From assembly GCF_902499335.1 (NCBI RefSeq), contig NZ_CABVQK010000002.1:1-64000 (forward strand): DNA of 64,000 nt. The letters run 5' to 3'. Shown here in pieces: positions 1-11,427 of the stretch (position 1 is its first letter; every line of letters begins with the position of its first letter). This DNA comes from Burkholderia lata. Its GTDB lineage: Bacteria > Pseudomonadota > Gammaproteobacteria > Burkholderiales > Burkholderiaceae. Below the pieces are notes generated by a model. The model searched no databases. It worked only from the letters and a program-made list of their open reading frames with translations, and was not told where the DNA came from. The position numbers were made by a program, and so were the translations under genes.

Positions 1-11
1 CGCTCCGCCAG

Positions 12-50
12 AAAATGAAGAAGCCCGCCTTGTGCGGGCTTTTTCATTTG
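12..50. terminator. Bidirectional rho-independent terminator
   Basis: Stem AGCCCGC (22-28) pairs with GCGGGCT (34-40) around a 5-nt loop, with A-rich sequence before and a T-run after (40-45), so it can work on both strands. It presumably ends a gene lying left of the window. Almost the same hairpin recurs at 37090-37111. Confidence 0.8.
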
Positions 51-181
51 CGTTCCCGGTTGCGCCCGCTGGCGGGCGCGTAACTTCCGGTCATCCGGCG
101 TCGAGCCGCTACGAGAAATCCGCGATTGCATCCGCACGCGACTGCGCTATCGTGGCGGGATGCGTTCTTGACCCCTGCGCG

Positions 182-646
182 ATGCTCGATCCGACCGACC
201 TGCGACTCCTGTATCAGCTCCGGCCCGCGGAGGCTGGCGATTTTCCGTTTGCCGAAGCGTTGACGCACGGCAACATGGGCGGCTATTACAAGCGCCATGG
301 GCTCGTGTGGCGCAGCGACCTGTTCTACGCGAGCTGGCGCGAATCCGAAAACTTCATCCTCGAGGCCGACGGCGAGCGCATCGGCGTGCTGCGCGTGACC
401 GAGGAGGGCGACTCGCTGCACATCCGCGACGTCCAGATCGCGGCCGGCCATCGCGGGCAGGGCGCCGGCACCTACATGCTCGACATGTCGCATCGCTGGG
501 CGCGGGCGCGCGGGCTGCACGAACTGCAACTGCGCGTGTTCGTCGACAATCCTGCCGCGCGTCTCTACCTGCGCATGGGCTATCAGGTTGCCGGGTCGCG
601 GCTCGCGCAACTTGGCTCGATCCGCCACATGGTGCGGCCGGTCTGA
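182..646 (+). CDS. GNAT-family N-acetyltransferase
   Basis: A 154-residue single-domain GNAT acetyltransferase, predicted to move an acetyl group from acetyl-CoA to an unidentified amine. The acetyl-CoA-binding motif A is visible as IRDVQIAAGHRGQGAG (residues 81-96), followed by the family's C-terminal NPAARLYLRMGY element. The frame stays open upstream to 32, but those codons run through a terminator and lack GNAT character, so I place the start at the ATG at 182. It is convergent with the AraC gene downstream. The substrate cannot be told from sequence; the domain call is firm. Confidence 0.85.
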   Translation: MLDPTDLRLLYQLRPAEAGDFPFAEALTHGNMGGYYKRHGLVWRSDLFYASWRESENFILEADGERIGVLRVTEEGDSLHIRDVQIAAGHRGQGAGTYMLDMSHRWARARGLHELQLRVFVDNPAARLYLRMGYQVAGSRLAQLGSIRHMVRPV

Positions 647-672
647 AGACCCGACGACCCGGAACCCGGCGT

Positions 673-1548
673 TCAGCGGACAGCGCCGATCGCGTCGTCG
701 TCCGGGGTTTCGTCGTCCGCGAGCCTGCCTTCCGGGCCGCGATGCTCGTAGCCGCGCAGCATGAATGCGCGCGGGCTTTCGCCGAATGCACGCCGGAACA
801 TCGCCGAAAAGGCGCTCTGGCTCTGGTAGCCGAGTTCGCGCGCGATATGCGACAGCGGGCGGCCTTGGTTCAGCAGCGGAATGGCTCGCGCCAGCAGCGC
901 CTGCTGGCGCCACTGCGAAAAGCTCACGCCGAGTTCCTGCTTGAAGAGCCGCGAAATCGTGCGCGTGCTCGCGCCGACCTCGCTTGCCCAATGTTCGAGC
1001 GACTCCGCATTTGCCGGATGCGCGAGTACCGATTCGCACAGCAAGCGCAGCCGTTTTTCGTCGGGCATCGGCACCGCGAGCGGCAGCGGTTCGGCGTGGC
1101 TCAGTTCGTCGAGCACGAGCCCGCACAGCAGGCGCTCGCGCGCAGTGCTCAGGTCGCGCGCGTCGAGCGCGACGATCAGTTCGCGCAGGAGTCCCGTCAC
1201 TTCGACGACGCGGCACGCGTCGAGCCCGTCCGGCACGATCGACTCGTCGATATACAGCGTGCGCAAATACGCCTCTTCGACGATCACGACCTCGTGCGTC
1301 ACGCGCGGCGGCACCCAGATCGCGCGGGACGGCGGCACCATCCATGTGGTGCCGGTCGTTGCGACGCGCAGCACGCCGCGCGACGCGTACGCGAGCTGCG
1401 CCCACGCATGCGTATGCAGCGGGATGCGATGCCCGGTATTGACCTGCCGTGCGCGCACGCGCATCGGATGGATGGCGGTCGGTGCGAACTCGGGCGGAAT
1501 GTCGATGACGTACGGGTTCGGTACGTCGGCTTGGAACGGCGGGTTCAT
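673..1548 (-). CDS. AraC-family transcriptional regulator with N-terminal cupin
   Basis: A cytoplasmic DNA-binding regulator of 291 residues. The N-terminal half is a cupin-type sensor domain (HTHAWAQLAYASRGVLRV, near residues 45-62). The C-terminal third carries two AraC helix-turn-helix motifs, near residues 183-205 and 233-255 (LSHIARELGYQSQSAFSAMF). Its layout resembles small cupin AraC proteins such as NimR, which often control a neighbouring exporter, but no transporter lies beside it here. The frame extends to 1608; I prefer the ATG at 1548 because the extra 20 residues have no family character. The last 20 residues are an acidic tail. Ligand and targets are unknown. Confidence 0.85.
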   Translation of the reverse strand: MNPPFQADVPNPYVIDIPPEFAPTAIHPMRVRARQVNTGHRIPLHTHAWAQLAYASRGVLRVATTGTTWMVPPSRAIWVPPRVTHEVVIVEEAYLRTLYIDESIVPDGLDACRVVEVTGLLRELIVALDARDLSTARERLLCGLVLDELSHAEPLPLAVPMPDEKRLRLLCESVLAHPANAESLEHWASEVGASTRTISRLFKQELGVSFSQWRQQALLARAIPLLNQGRPLSHIARELGYQSQSAFSAMFRRAFGESPRAFMLRGYEHRGPEGRLADDETPDDDAIGAVR

Positions 1549-1799
1549 GGACGATTCGGGCAGCGCGGCGGCGATGCCGTTATTGTAGAAGGCGCCGCGA
1601 AAGTGCATGCGGCGGTTTGTCGGGCGATCATGCCGCGTTCGAATGAACTTTGTGTGGAGGCCTGGCGATTTCGGCCCGGCGCCGGGCGCGCGTGCGGGGT
1701 CGAACCATCGGGCCGGTATCGTGGTCTATCGATGCGCGGGCGATTTCGCAAGAATCGCGCGCGAACACGGCAATATGCGAATCAAAGAGGAGAACCACG

Positions 1800-2213
1800 A
1801 TGCGTTACGTATTCGTCTACGGCACCTTGAGAAACGGAGAGGCCAACGACATCGGCCACGCGGCCGCCAGGCACGGGATTGCCGCGCCGACGCTGCTCGG
1901 CGCCGCCGCGCTGCCGGGCGAACTGTACGATTTCGGTACGTATCCGGGGATGATCGCCGGGTCGGCCGGCAAGTCGCTGGTCTGGGGCGACGTCTACGAG
2001 GTCGACGACCAGCTCGTTCCGGTGCTCGACGAAATCGAGCGCGTCTATCCGGGCGTCGACTCGCTGTTCAAGCCGGAAGAGGTGACCGTCGAGCTCGGTG
2101 GCCGGCAGTACGCCTGCCTTTACTATCCGGTCGCCGCACATGCGATTGCCGGGCGTCCGCGCATTGCGTCGGGCGACTGGGTTCAGCACCGGCGCGAGCG
2201 GGAAGCCGTCTGA
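1800..2213 (+). CDS. Gamma-glutamylcyclotransferase-fold (AIG2-like) protein
   Basis: A 137-residue protein of the GGCT/AIG2/YtfP fold. The substrate-loop motif VYGTLR lies at residues 6-11, and the LDEIE segment (76-80) places the expected general-base glutamate at E80. Family members cyclise gamma-glutamyl groups to 5-oxoproline or act on gamma-glutamylamines, but many bacterial copies have no tested substrate. The start at 1800 follows a good Shine-Dalgarno (AGAGGAGA, 1786-1793). It is a single-gene unit ended by the terminator at 2251-2274. Confidence 0.85.
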   Translation: MRYVFVYGTLRNGEANDIGHAAARHGIAAPTLLGAAALPGELYDFGTYPGMIAGSAGKSLVWGDVYEVDDQLVPVLDEIERVYPGVDSLFKPEEVTVELGGRQYACLYYPVAAHAIAGRPRIASGDWVQHRREREAV

Positions 2214-2250
2214 CCGGTTGCGTGGCAGTTGGCCCCGCTGCTAAAGAAAA

Positions 2251-2274
2251 AGCGCCCCTGTGGGGCGCTTTTTT
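2251..2274 (+). terminator. Rho-independent terminator after the GGCT-fold gene
   Basis: AGCGCCCC and GGGGCGCT form an 8-bp stem with a very short loop (TGT region), followed by a six-T run. The A-rich 5' flank lets it also end the convergent aceB transcript. Confidence 0.85.
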
Positions 2275-2334
2275 GATGCCGTGATCGCATGCGACCGGCG
2301 CCGACGCCGGCACCGATCGCAGCGGGCAGCTACG

Positions 2335-3927
<1,593 letters not shown>

Positions 3928-3994
3928 GAGTCTCATCTCCTTGGTCGGTCAGTTGCGGTTTCGGTGAAGGGGGAAGGCGGCAGCGCTGCGAATG

Positions 3995-4756
3995 TCATGC
4001 ACCCGGGCCGGGGCGCGTGCGGTTCGCGGGTCTGCCGGACGGAGCCGGGGTGGCGAGGAATGCGAGCAGGTCGGCCATGCCGGTGCCCGTGCCGTCGGGC
4101 GGCGCGCCGAGTTCCTCGGCGGGCGCGCCCGTGCGGTTGAGCCAGAACGTCGTGTAGCCGAACCAGACGGCGCCGGCGACGTCCCATGCGTTCGACGACA
4201 CGAACACGATGCCGCGCCGGTTCGGTCCGAACGCGTCGGTGCCGAGCGCGTAGGCGGCCGGGCTCGGCTTGTACGCGCGCACGGTGTCGGCCGACAGCAC
4301 GCGATCGAACAGCCCGGACATGCCGGCGCTCTTGATCGCGATGTCGAGCATCTGCGGCGTGCCGTTCGACAGGATCCCGAGCGGCGGGCGCGGGTCGAGC
4401 GCGCGCAGCTTGCGCAGCGCGGGCACCGTATCGGGATAGGTGGACAGGCACGCGTATTCGTCCATCAGCCGCTTCTCGGCCGCGCTGTTCAGCGCGAGCC
4501 CGAGCCGGCGCGCGGCGAACCGCAGCGCATCGAGCGTGATGTCCCGGAACGGGCGATAACGCGCGCCGGCCGGATCGGCGAGCGTGCGCAACTGCGAGTA
4601 TTCGATTTGCTTGCGTCGCCACAGCTGCGACAACCGTTCCCCGTGACCGGGAAACATCTGCTCCGCCGCGGCCAGGACCGCACGCACGTCGAACAACGTG
4701 CCGAATGCGTCGAAGAGGATTGCGTCGGGAGAGGAGAGTGTCGTTGTGGCCGACAT
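3995..4756 (-). CDS. (S)-2-haloacid dehalogenase, type II (HAD superfamily)
   Basis: Hydrolyses L-2-haloalkanoic acids; with haloacetate the product is glycolate. The 253-residue protein keeps the full catalytic set known from L-DEX-type enzymes: nucleophile D16 and T20 in FDAFGTLFD, the substrate arginine in the RRKQ segment (47/48), S130-N131 in ILSNG, K163, Y169, and SSNAWD (187-192). It has no signal peptide. It sits immediately upstream of aceB and divergent from a LysR gene, so the two minus-strand genes may be co-transcribed. Natural substrate is unproven; a general HAD phosphatase is less likely given SSNAWD. Confidence 0.88.
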   Translation of the reverse strand: MSATTTLSSPDAILFDAFGTLFDVRAVLAAAEQMFPGHGERLSQLWRRKQIEYSQLRTLADPAGARYRPFRDITLDALRFAARRLGLALNSAAEKRLMDEYACLSTYPDTVPALRKLRALDPRPPLGILSNGTPQMLDIAIKSAGMSGLFDRVLSADTVRAYKPSPAAYALGTDAFGPNRRGIVFVSSNAWDVAGAVWFGYTTFWLNRTGAPAEELGAPPDGTGTGMADLLAFLATPAPSGRPANRTRPGPGA

Positions 4757-4910
4757 AGCCTTGCGCTCCAGTTTCAGAGGTCCGGTGAATTCTATTCGTG
4801 ATCGTATGCGCTAAAAAAGACGCTAATCATCACTTGATCTTTTACTTTCATATACCTAATCTGGAGCGGTTTAAGCTATTTGAAGGGCGGCAGCGCCGCC
4901 CGTGCGAGTC
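4757..4910. promoter_or_regulatory. Divergent control region between dehalogenase-aceB and LysR genes
   Basis: A 154-bp region, clearly more AT-rich than its flanks, from which the dehalogenase (left) and the LysR regulator (right) diverge. LysR proteins usually bind such shared regions and control the divergent gene. I see AT-rich blocks at 4800-4880 but no -35/-10 pair or T-N11-A box I would commit to. Confidence 0.5.
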
Positions 4911-5816
4911 ATGGACCGGTTCAAGCAGATCGAAACGTTCGCTGCGGTCGCGGCGAAGGGCAGCCTGTCGGCGGCCGCGCACGCGGAAGGCGTCGCACCG
5001 GCGATCATCGGCCGCCGCCTCGATGCGCTCGAGGAGCGGCTCGGCGTGAAGCTGCTGGTGCGCACGACGCGCAAGCTCACGCTGACGTTCGAGGGCTCGG
5101 CGTTCCTCGAGGATTGCCAGCGCGTCATCAACGACATGCAGAACGCGGAGGCGAGCGTGTCCGCCGGCGGCGTCAAGGCGAGCGGCCACCTGCGCATTTC
5201 TGCGCCGGCCGGCTTCGGCCGGCGGCACGTCGCGCCGCTCGTGCCCGAATTCAGCGTCGGTCATCCGGATGTATCGGTCACGCTCGACCTGTCCGACCGG
5301 ATGGTCGACCTCGTCAACGAAGGGTTCGATTGCGCGGTGCGGCTCGGCGAGCTGCCCGACTCGTCGCTCGTGTCGCTGAAGCTCGGCGAGAATCGCCGCG
5401 TGTGCGTCGCCGCGCCCGCGTACCTCGTACGGCGCGGCACGCCGGCCACGCTCGCGGAACTGGCGCGGCACAACTGCCTCGCGCTCGCGGCCAACGCGAA
5501 CCAGCAACGCGGCTGGGCGTTCCAGGAGGACGACAAGGTCGTGTCGATCCGCGTGAACGGCACGATGGAATGCTCGGACGGCGCGGTGCTGCACGAGTGG
5601 TGCCTCGCCGGTCATGGCCTGGCGTGGCGCTCGTGGTGGGAGGTCGGCGAGGACATCGCGGCCGGCCGGCTCGTCAGCGTGCTCGACGCATTCGCCGCTC
5701 CACCGATCGGCATTCACGCGGTGTTTCCGCAACGCCGGCATCTGCCGCTGCGCGTGCGGCTGTTTCTCGATTACCTGAAGCACACCTACGAACAGCCCGG
5801 ATATTGGGGCGAATAG
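4911..5816 (+). CDS. LysR-family transcriptional regulator
   Basis: A 301-residue LysR regulator. The winged helix-turn-helix (residues 1-60, MDRFKQIETFAAVAAKGSLS onward) is followed by a periplasmic-binding-protein-like effector domain (about 90-295). An in-frame GTG lies at 4902; I chose the ATG at 4911 because it gives the canonical LysR N-terminus. It is divergent from the haloacid dehalogenase and aceB, and the first hypothesis is that it controls them. The effector is unknown; glycolate, glyoxylate or a haloacid would fit the context, but this is inference. Confidence 0.92.
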   Translation: MDRFKQIETFAAVAAKGSLSAAAHAEGVAPAIIGRRLDALEERLGVKLLVRTTRKLTLTFEGSAFLEDCQRVINDMQNAEASVSAGGVKASGHLRISAPAGFGRRHVAPLVPEFSVGHPDVSVTLDLSDRMVDLVNEGFDCAVRLGELPDSSLVSLKLGENRRVCVAAPAYLVRRGTPATLAELARHNCLALAANANQQRGWAFQEDDKVVSIRVNGTMECSDGAVLHEWCLAGHGLAWRSWWEVGEDIAAGRLVSVLDAFAAPPIGIHAVFPQRRHLPLRVRLFLDYLKHTYEQPGYWGE

Positions 5817-5975
5817 GCCGCGCATGCCCGCGCGTTTCCGATATGAGGGCGAACCCGCTGCCGGCGCCGGTTGGGCGGTTTCGCGCACTACACTCGTAGG
5901 AGGCATGACCGACGCGTCGCGGCCGGCTCGGATGGGATCGCGGCGCGCGGAGTGCGATTGACGAAGGAGAGCGCG

Positions 5976-6410
5976 ATGTTCCGGCACATCCTCGTTCCAA
6001 CCGACGGTTCCGAACTGTCGCAGAAGGCAATCGACGGCGCGATCGACCTGGCTCGGGCGGTCGGTGCACGTGTGACGGCCTACGCGTGCCTGCCGCAGTA
6101 TCCGTACTCGCCGTTTTCCGAAGTGATCATCGAGCCGCCCGCCGATTTCCGGGCGCGCAGCGAACGCGAGGCGCGTGCGCATCTCGACGAGGTCGAATCG
6201 GCCGCGAAGGCGGCCGGCGTCGATTGCGACACCTGGACGAGTGTGCATCCGTCGCCGTATCTCGGCATCATCGAGGCGGCCGAACGCGGCGGCTGCGACG
6301 TGATCTTCATGGCGTCCCACGGACGCCGCGGGCTCGGCAGCTTGCTGATCGGCAGCGAGACGCAGCGCGTGCTGACCCATACGAAAATTCCGGTGATCGT
6401 CTATCGGTAG
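5976..6410 (+). CDS. Universal stress protein (UspA family)
   Basis: A 144-residue single-domain Usp protein. It opens with FRHILVPTDGSELSQKA and ends with ASHGRRGLGSLLIGS, a near match to the ATP-binding consensus G-2x-G-9x-G-S with alanine in the first glycine position. This suggests the nucleotide-binding subgroup. The start at 5976 is set by the GAAGGAGA Shine-Dalgarno (5963-5970); the open frame further upstream is not supported. It is convergent with aceA. Such proteins help survival under starvation or oxygen limitation; the specific role here is unknown. Confidence 0.92.
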   Translation: MFRHILVPTDGSELSQKAIDGAIDLARAVGARVTAYACLPQYPYSPFSEVIIEPPADFRARSEREARAHLDEVESAAKAAGVDCDTWTSVHPSPYLGIIEAAERGGCDVIFMASHGRRGLGSLLIGSETQRVLTHTKIPVIVYR

Positions 6411-6423
6411 GGCGGCGCCCTGG

Positions 6424-6454
6424 AAAAAGGGCGCGCCGGGCGGAGCCGGCGCGC
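6424..6454 (-). terminator. Probable aceA terminator
   Basis: GCGCGCCGG (6431-6439) and CCGGCGCGC (6446-6454) form a 9-bp perfect stem with a 6-nt loop. Read on the minus strand it is followed by CCTTTTT, matching a rho-independent terminator about 150 nt after the aceA stop. A second small stem, GCGCCC/GGGCGC at 6415-6434, overlaps it and may serve the plus-strand usp gene. Confidence 0.6.
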
Positions 6455-6606
6455 GTCGTTGCTGGCGGCCCGCAGGCCGCGCGGCCGGTCGCGCGATCGG
6501 TATCGCGCGCCTGCCGTCTCCTCCCTGATTTTTGTTCGGTGGCCGATGCCGCACCGTCGCGAGACGGGGCGGACATCAGCATGACGCGTGGCGCGTCGTG
6601 TCCTGC

Positions 6607-7914
<1,308 letters not shown>

Positions 7915-8223
7915 GATGAGCTCCTTGATGCGGTGCGATGCCTGATAGGTTGACTCTGACGGTGGTGAGGCTGTTCTCGAAGCCGGGAGCGGTGTGTTCC
8001 GGTTCGTGAGGTCTTGTATAAGAGTCTAGGCAAATCGACCGGAGCGGGACAGGGGGCTTTCAGAGGAGTGGGGTAAATTTTTAGTTGTTTTAAATCAATA
8101 TCTTGAAATTGCAATTTCGGGATAAGAAATGCTTTTTCCCATCCCGCAATCGCCTGGGTTGTGCCACGCAGCATGATTTTTTACGACACAAAAAAATTTT
8201 CCGCATCGTGAAATGTGGGGCGG
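7915..8223. promoter_or_regulatory. Long upstream region of aceA with two inverted repeats
   Basis: No gene is visible here. The part next to aceA is GC-rich leader; 8070-8220 is strikingly AT-rich for this genome. It holds a perfect 14-bp palindrome GAAATTGCAATTTC (8105-8118), directly followed by a second dyad, CGGGAT (8118-8123) with ATCCCG (8141-8146). These are candidate operator sites for aceA. A TATACA-like -10 (minus strand, near 8010-8020) is possible but its -35 is poor. Confidence 0.5.
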
Positions 8224-8252
8224 GGCGAAAAAAAACCGGCGCAGATGCGCCG
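8224..8252 (-). terminator. Rho-independent terminator of the DEAD-box helicase gene
   Basis: On the minus strand, ACCGGCGCA and TGCGCCGGT form a stem with a tiny loop, followed by an eight-T run. It lies about 75 nt past the helicase stop codon. Confidence 0.85.
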
Positions 8253-8325
8253 GTTGGCTGGATGGGCAGGGCGGCTATTCGCCGGTTTGCCCTCCGTGGG
8301 GCGGCCGGTGGCCGCCCGTGCGTGC

Positions 8326-9882
8326 TTACGACGCGGAGTTGCTGCGACGCGGGCCGCCGCTGCGCTGGCCGTCGCGACGCGGGCCGCCGTCACGGCTGCC
8401 GCCCGGCTTGCCGCTCCAGCCGCCGCCATTGCCGCCGCCGTAGCTGCGGCCGTTGCCGTTACCGTTGCCGTTGCCGCCATAACCACCGCCCGGCTTGCCG
8501 CCGAAACGGCGACCGCCGTTACCGCCACCCGGACGGCCGCGGCCACCGTTGCCGCCGTTGCGCGGGGGGGCCTTGCGCGGCTCGAAACCTTCGACCACGT
8601 TGACCGGCAGCGGCGAGCGCACGAAGCGCTCGATGCGCTTGAGCGCGCCTTGCTCGGCGTGGTGCACGAGGCTCACCGCGGTACCCGAACGGCCGGCACG
8701 GCCCGTACGGCCGATCCGGTGCACGTAGTCTTCCGCGAACTTCGGCAGGTCGTAGTTGAACACGTGCGTGATGCCCGGGATGTCGATGCCGCGTGCCGCG
8801 ACGTCGGTTGCCACCAGCACGCGCACGCGGCGCTCGCGCAGCGCACGGATCGTGCGGTTACGCGCGCCCTGCGGCAGGTCGCCGTGCAGCGCGGCCGATT
8901 CGAAGCCCGCGTCGGCGAGGCGGCCGGCCAGCTGGTCGGCGTCGATCTTGGTTGCCGTGAAGATGATCGCCTGGTCGAGCGCGTCGTCGCGCAGCAGGTG
9001 ATCGAGCAGGCGATCCTTGTGATCGCGGTCGTCGACGTAGTGCACGGTCTGCGCGATGTTCGTACGCGATTCGAGGCGCTGCTGGATCTCGATGCGTTCC
9101 GGATCCTTCAGCAGGCGGCCCGTCAGCGAACCGATCTTGCCGTCGAGCGTGGCCGAGAACAGCATCGTCTGGCGCGACTCGGGCGTCGCGGCGACGATCG
9201 TTTCGATGTCGTCGATGAAGCCCATGTCGAGCATGCGGTCGGCTTCGTCGAGCACGAGCATCTTCAGTTCGGACAGGTCGATACGGCCGCGCTCGAGGTG
9301 GTCGAGCAGACGGCCCGGCGTGGCGACCAGGATTTCCGGGTTCTTCGCGAGCAGCATCAGCTGCTGGCCGTAGGCGACGCCGCCGAGGATGCTGACCGTG
9401 CGCAGGCGCTTCAGGTGCTTGCCGTAGGTCGATGCGGCCGTGGTGACCTGCATCGCGAGTTCACGGGTCGGCGTCAGCACGAGCAGGCCCGGGCGCGCGA
9501 CGGGTTGCGGGCGGCGCACGCGGCGGTCGCCCTGGTTCGGTTCGCGCGGCGCGCGCGGTTGCTGCGCCTGCGTCTTCTGGAGCTGCGCGAAACGTTCGAT
9601 CGCGGGCAGCATGAATGCAGCGGTCTTGCCCGAACCGGTCGGGCTCGAGACCAGCAGGTCGCGGCCGGCGATGCCGGCCGGAATCGCGCGCTGCTGGACC
9701 GGCGTCGGCTTCACATAGCCGGCGGCCTGCAGCGCGGAGACGATCTCCGGCGACAACCCGAGCGACGCGAAGCTCGGCTCGTCCGACGCCGGTTCGACCG
9801 CGGCCGGTGCGGCGGCGTCGTCGAGACCGAGCGCCTGGTCGGCGATCGCGTTGAGCGGGCTGGAGTTGATGCTCGAAGTCAT
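8326..9882 (-). CDS. rhlE: DEAD-box ATP-dependent RNA helicase, RhlE-like
   Basis: An RNA-unwinding ATPase for ribosome assembly, mRNA decay or cold adaptation. All motifs are present in order: Q motif [10 protein letters not shown], motif I SPTGSGKT (80-87), Ia [14 protein letters not shown] (212-215), [18 protein letters not shown] and [13 protein letters not shown]. Residues 436-518 form a disordered tail very rich in Gly, Asn and Arg, including a GNGNGNGNG run. The start at 9882 has AAGGA upstream; the frame extends to 9975 without family support. RhlE is the closest named family by motif and tail type; Burkholderia carries several paralogues. Confidence 0.9.
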   Translation of the reverse strand: MTSSINSSPLNAIADQALGLDDAAAPAAVEPASDEPSFASLGLSPEIVSALQAAGYVKPTPVQQRAIPAGIAGRDLLVSSPTGSGKTAAFMLPAIERFAQLQKTQAQQPRAPREPNQGDRRVRRPQPVARPGLLVLTPTRELAMQVTTAASTYGKHLKRLRTVSILGGVAYGQQLMLLAKNPEILVATPGRLLDHLERGRIDLSELKMLVLDEADRMLDMGFIDDIETIVAATPESRQTMLFSATLDGKIGSLTGRLLKDPERIEIQQRLESRTNIAQTVHYVDDRDHKDRLLDHLLRDDALDQAIIFTATKIDADQLAGRLADAGFESAALHGDLPQGARNRTIRALRERRVRVLVATDVAARGIDIPGITHVFNYDLPKFAEDYVHRIGRTGRAGRSGTAVSLVHHAEQGALKRIERFVRSPLPVNVVEGFEPRKAPPRNGGNGGRGRPGGGNGGRRFGGKPGGGYGGNGNGNGNGRSYGGGNGGGWSGKPGGSRDGGPRRDGQRSGGPRRSNSAS

Positions 9883-10242
9883 AACAATCCTTGAAACACA
9901 GTGGGTGAAACGTCGGCGCCAATCGCGCATACCCAAGTCGTCGGATTCAGCGAGCAAATCGGGAAACGGGTGCAATCCGCCGAACCTTCAGCGGATGAGG
10001 CATTAGAAGCTGTTTTGGGTGCGGCGCGCTTCAGGAGCGGGGCCGCCAGCCTGATAAGTGACGACCGCGAAGGTCGAAGCAGGAGGGGACAGGTTCTAAA
10101 CCGGATTGGAGCTTAACGCTACGAGGCGTCAGGCCGGACGGCTTGCGGGCCGAGCGCGGAGGGTGACGCAGGCCGCATTATAAAGAGATTTGCTGCGCTG
10201 CGCCACTGATTTGATTGCCTATTGCGGCCGGGGGCGATTCGG
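9883..10242 (-). promoter_or_regulatory. Helicase promoter and long 5' leader
   Basis: This 360-bp stretch between the acyl-CoA-binding protein gene and the helicase holds no convincing gene. On the minus strand there is a perfect -10 TATAAT (10182 down to 10177), with a weak -35 (TGGCGC) 17 bp upstream. Use of this promoter would give an mRNA leader of roughly 290 nt before the helicase start. Long leaders are known for cold-regulated DEAD-box helicase genes; regulation here is inferred. Confidence 0.45.
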
Positions 10243-10512
10243 TCAGGAAGCCGTGCCGTTCTTCAGCGATTCGACGAGTTCGACGTACTGCTGCTTGGCC
10301 GCGTCCTGCGACGTGCCCTTCAGCGCATCCCATGCGTCGTACTTGTATTTGCCGACGATGTCGGTGAAGCCCGGCTTGTCGCCATGGGCGTCGCCGTCGG
10401 TCGCCTGCTTGAAGAGCGCATACAGGCGCAGCAGGGTCAGGTTGCCCGGACGTTCCGTCAGTTGCTTGACGTCGATCTGGGCCTGGTCGAATTGGGCGGT
10501 GAGTTCGCTCAT
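10243..10512 (-). CDS. Acyl-CoA-binding protein (ACBP)
   Basis: An 89-residue soluble four-helix protein of the ACBP family, which binds medium- and long-chain acyl-CoA esters and buffers or carries them. The conserved core KYKYDAWDALKG is at residues 55-66, and the LLRLYALFKQAT segment (28-38) matches the family's second helix. The start at 10512 follows an ACGGAGA Shine-Dalgarno. It is divergent from tsaB. ACBP is mainly eukaryotic but occurs in many Burkholderiales; the role in bacteria is little studied. Confidence 0.93.
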   Translation of the reverse strand: MSELTAQFDQAQIDVKQLTERPGNLTLLRLYALFKQATDGDAHGDKPGFTDIVGKYKYDAWDALKGTSQDAAKQQYVELVESLKNGTAS

Positions 10513-10668
10513 CGGGTGTCTCCGTAAGGGTTTCAGGTCGGGCGATCTTAACAAGCGGACCGCCGCGCGGGGTCGAGCGATCCTTCCAAACCGCCGCCGG
10601 CGCGGCGCGCGCGCACGGATCGGGCCCGATCGCCCGTGGGAGCGGGGCGCCGCATTACAATGTCGCCC

Positions 10669-11427
10669 ATGACGCAAACAGTGCTCCTCGCCATCGATAC
10701 GTCGACCGAATACTGCTCGGTCGCGCTGCTGCGCTCGGCCCACGCCGATGACGCCGTTTCCACCCCGCAAACCTGGGTCCGCCACGAGCTGACGGGCGCC
10801 GTGTCGAGCACGCGCGTGCTGCCGGCCATCCAGGAGCTTTTCGCCGAATCGGGGCTGACGCTCGCCGATTGCGACGCGATCGCGTTCGGCGCGGGCCCCG
10901 GCTCGTTCACGGGCCTGCGCACCGCGACGGGCATTACCCAGGGTCTCGCGTTCGGGCGCGGGCTGCCGGTCGTGCCGATCGGCACGCTGCTCGCGTGCGC
11001 CGAGCACGCGCGGCTGCGCGCGCCCGGCACGACCCGCGTGCTGGCCGCGCTGGATGCGCGGATGGACGAAGCCTACTGGGCGGATTTCGCGTGGGACGAC
11101 AGCGCCGGCGACTGGCTCACGCTGCATCCGGCTTCGCTCGATGCGCCGGGTGCCGTCGGCGTGCCCGATGCGCCGTTCACGCTCGCGGGCAATGCGGCCG
11201 CCGCATTCGGCGCGCAGTTGCCGGCCGCGGCGCACGCGGCCGTGATCGACGGCGACGCGATGCCGCACGCGCTGGCGGTCGCCCATGCCGCGCTGCGCGC
11301 GTTCCGTGCCGGCCGTGCAGTGCCGGCCGATCAGGCCGCGCCGGAGTACGTGCGTGACAAGGTTGCGCAGACCACCGCCGAGCGCGTCGCGGCACGTGCC
11401 GCGCAGACGGGCGGAGCGAAGGGATGA
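10669..11427 (+). CDS. tsaB: tRNA threonylcarbamoyladenosine biosynthesis protein TsaB
   Basis: Partner of TsaD, TsaE and TsaC in making the universal t6A37 modification of ANN-decoding tRNAs; TsaB is the non-catalytic ASKHA-fold subunit that dimerises with TsaD. The 252-residue protein begins [16 protein letters not shown] and has the family motif [17 protein letters not shown]. An in-frame ATG at 10660 is an alternative start. It overlaps rimI by ATGA, so the two are probably translationally coupled. The tsaB-rimI pairing is common in proteobacteria. Confidence 0.93.
   Translation: MTQTVLLAIDTSTEYCSVALLRSAHADDAVSTPQTWVRHELTGAVSSTRVLPAIQELFAESGLTLADCDAIAFGAGPGSFTGLRTATGITQGLAFGRGLPVVPIGTLLACAEHARLRAPGTTRVLAALDARMDEAYWADFAWDDSAGDWLTLHPASLDAPGAVGVPDAPFTLAGNAAAAFGAQLPAAAHAAVIDGDAMPHALAVAHAALRAFRAGRAVPADQAAPEYVRDKVAQTTAERVAARAAQTGGAKG

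Noticed and set aside
8070-8220. AT-rich block as a possible horizontally acquired island or integration site
   Set aside because: It is only about 150 bp, intergenic, lacks mobility genes or direct repeats, and fits a promoter/operator region of aceA.
9901-10116. A 71-codon plus-strand frame in the helicase leader
   Set aside because: It begins with GTG without a Shine-Dalgarno, has no family resemblance and lies opposite the predicted helicase leader.
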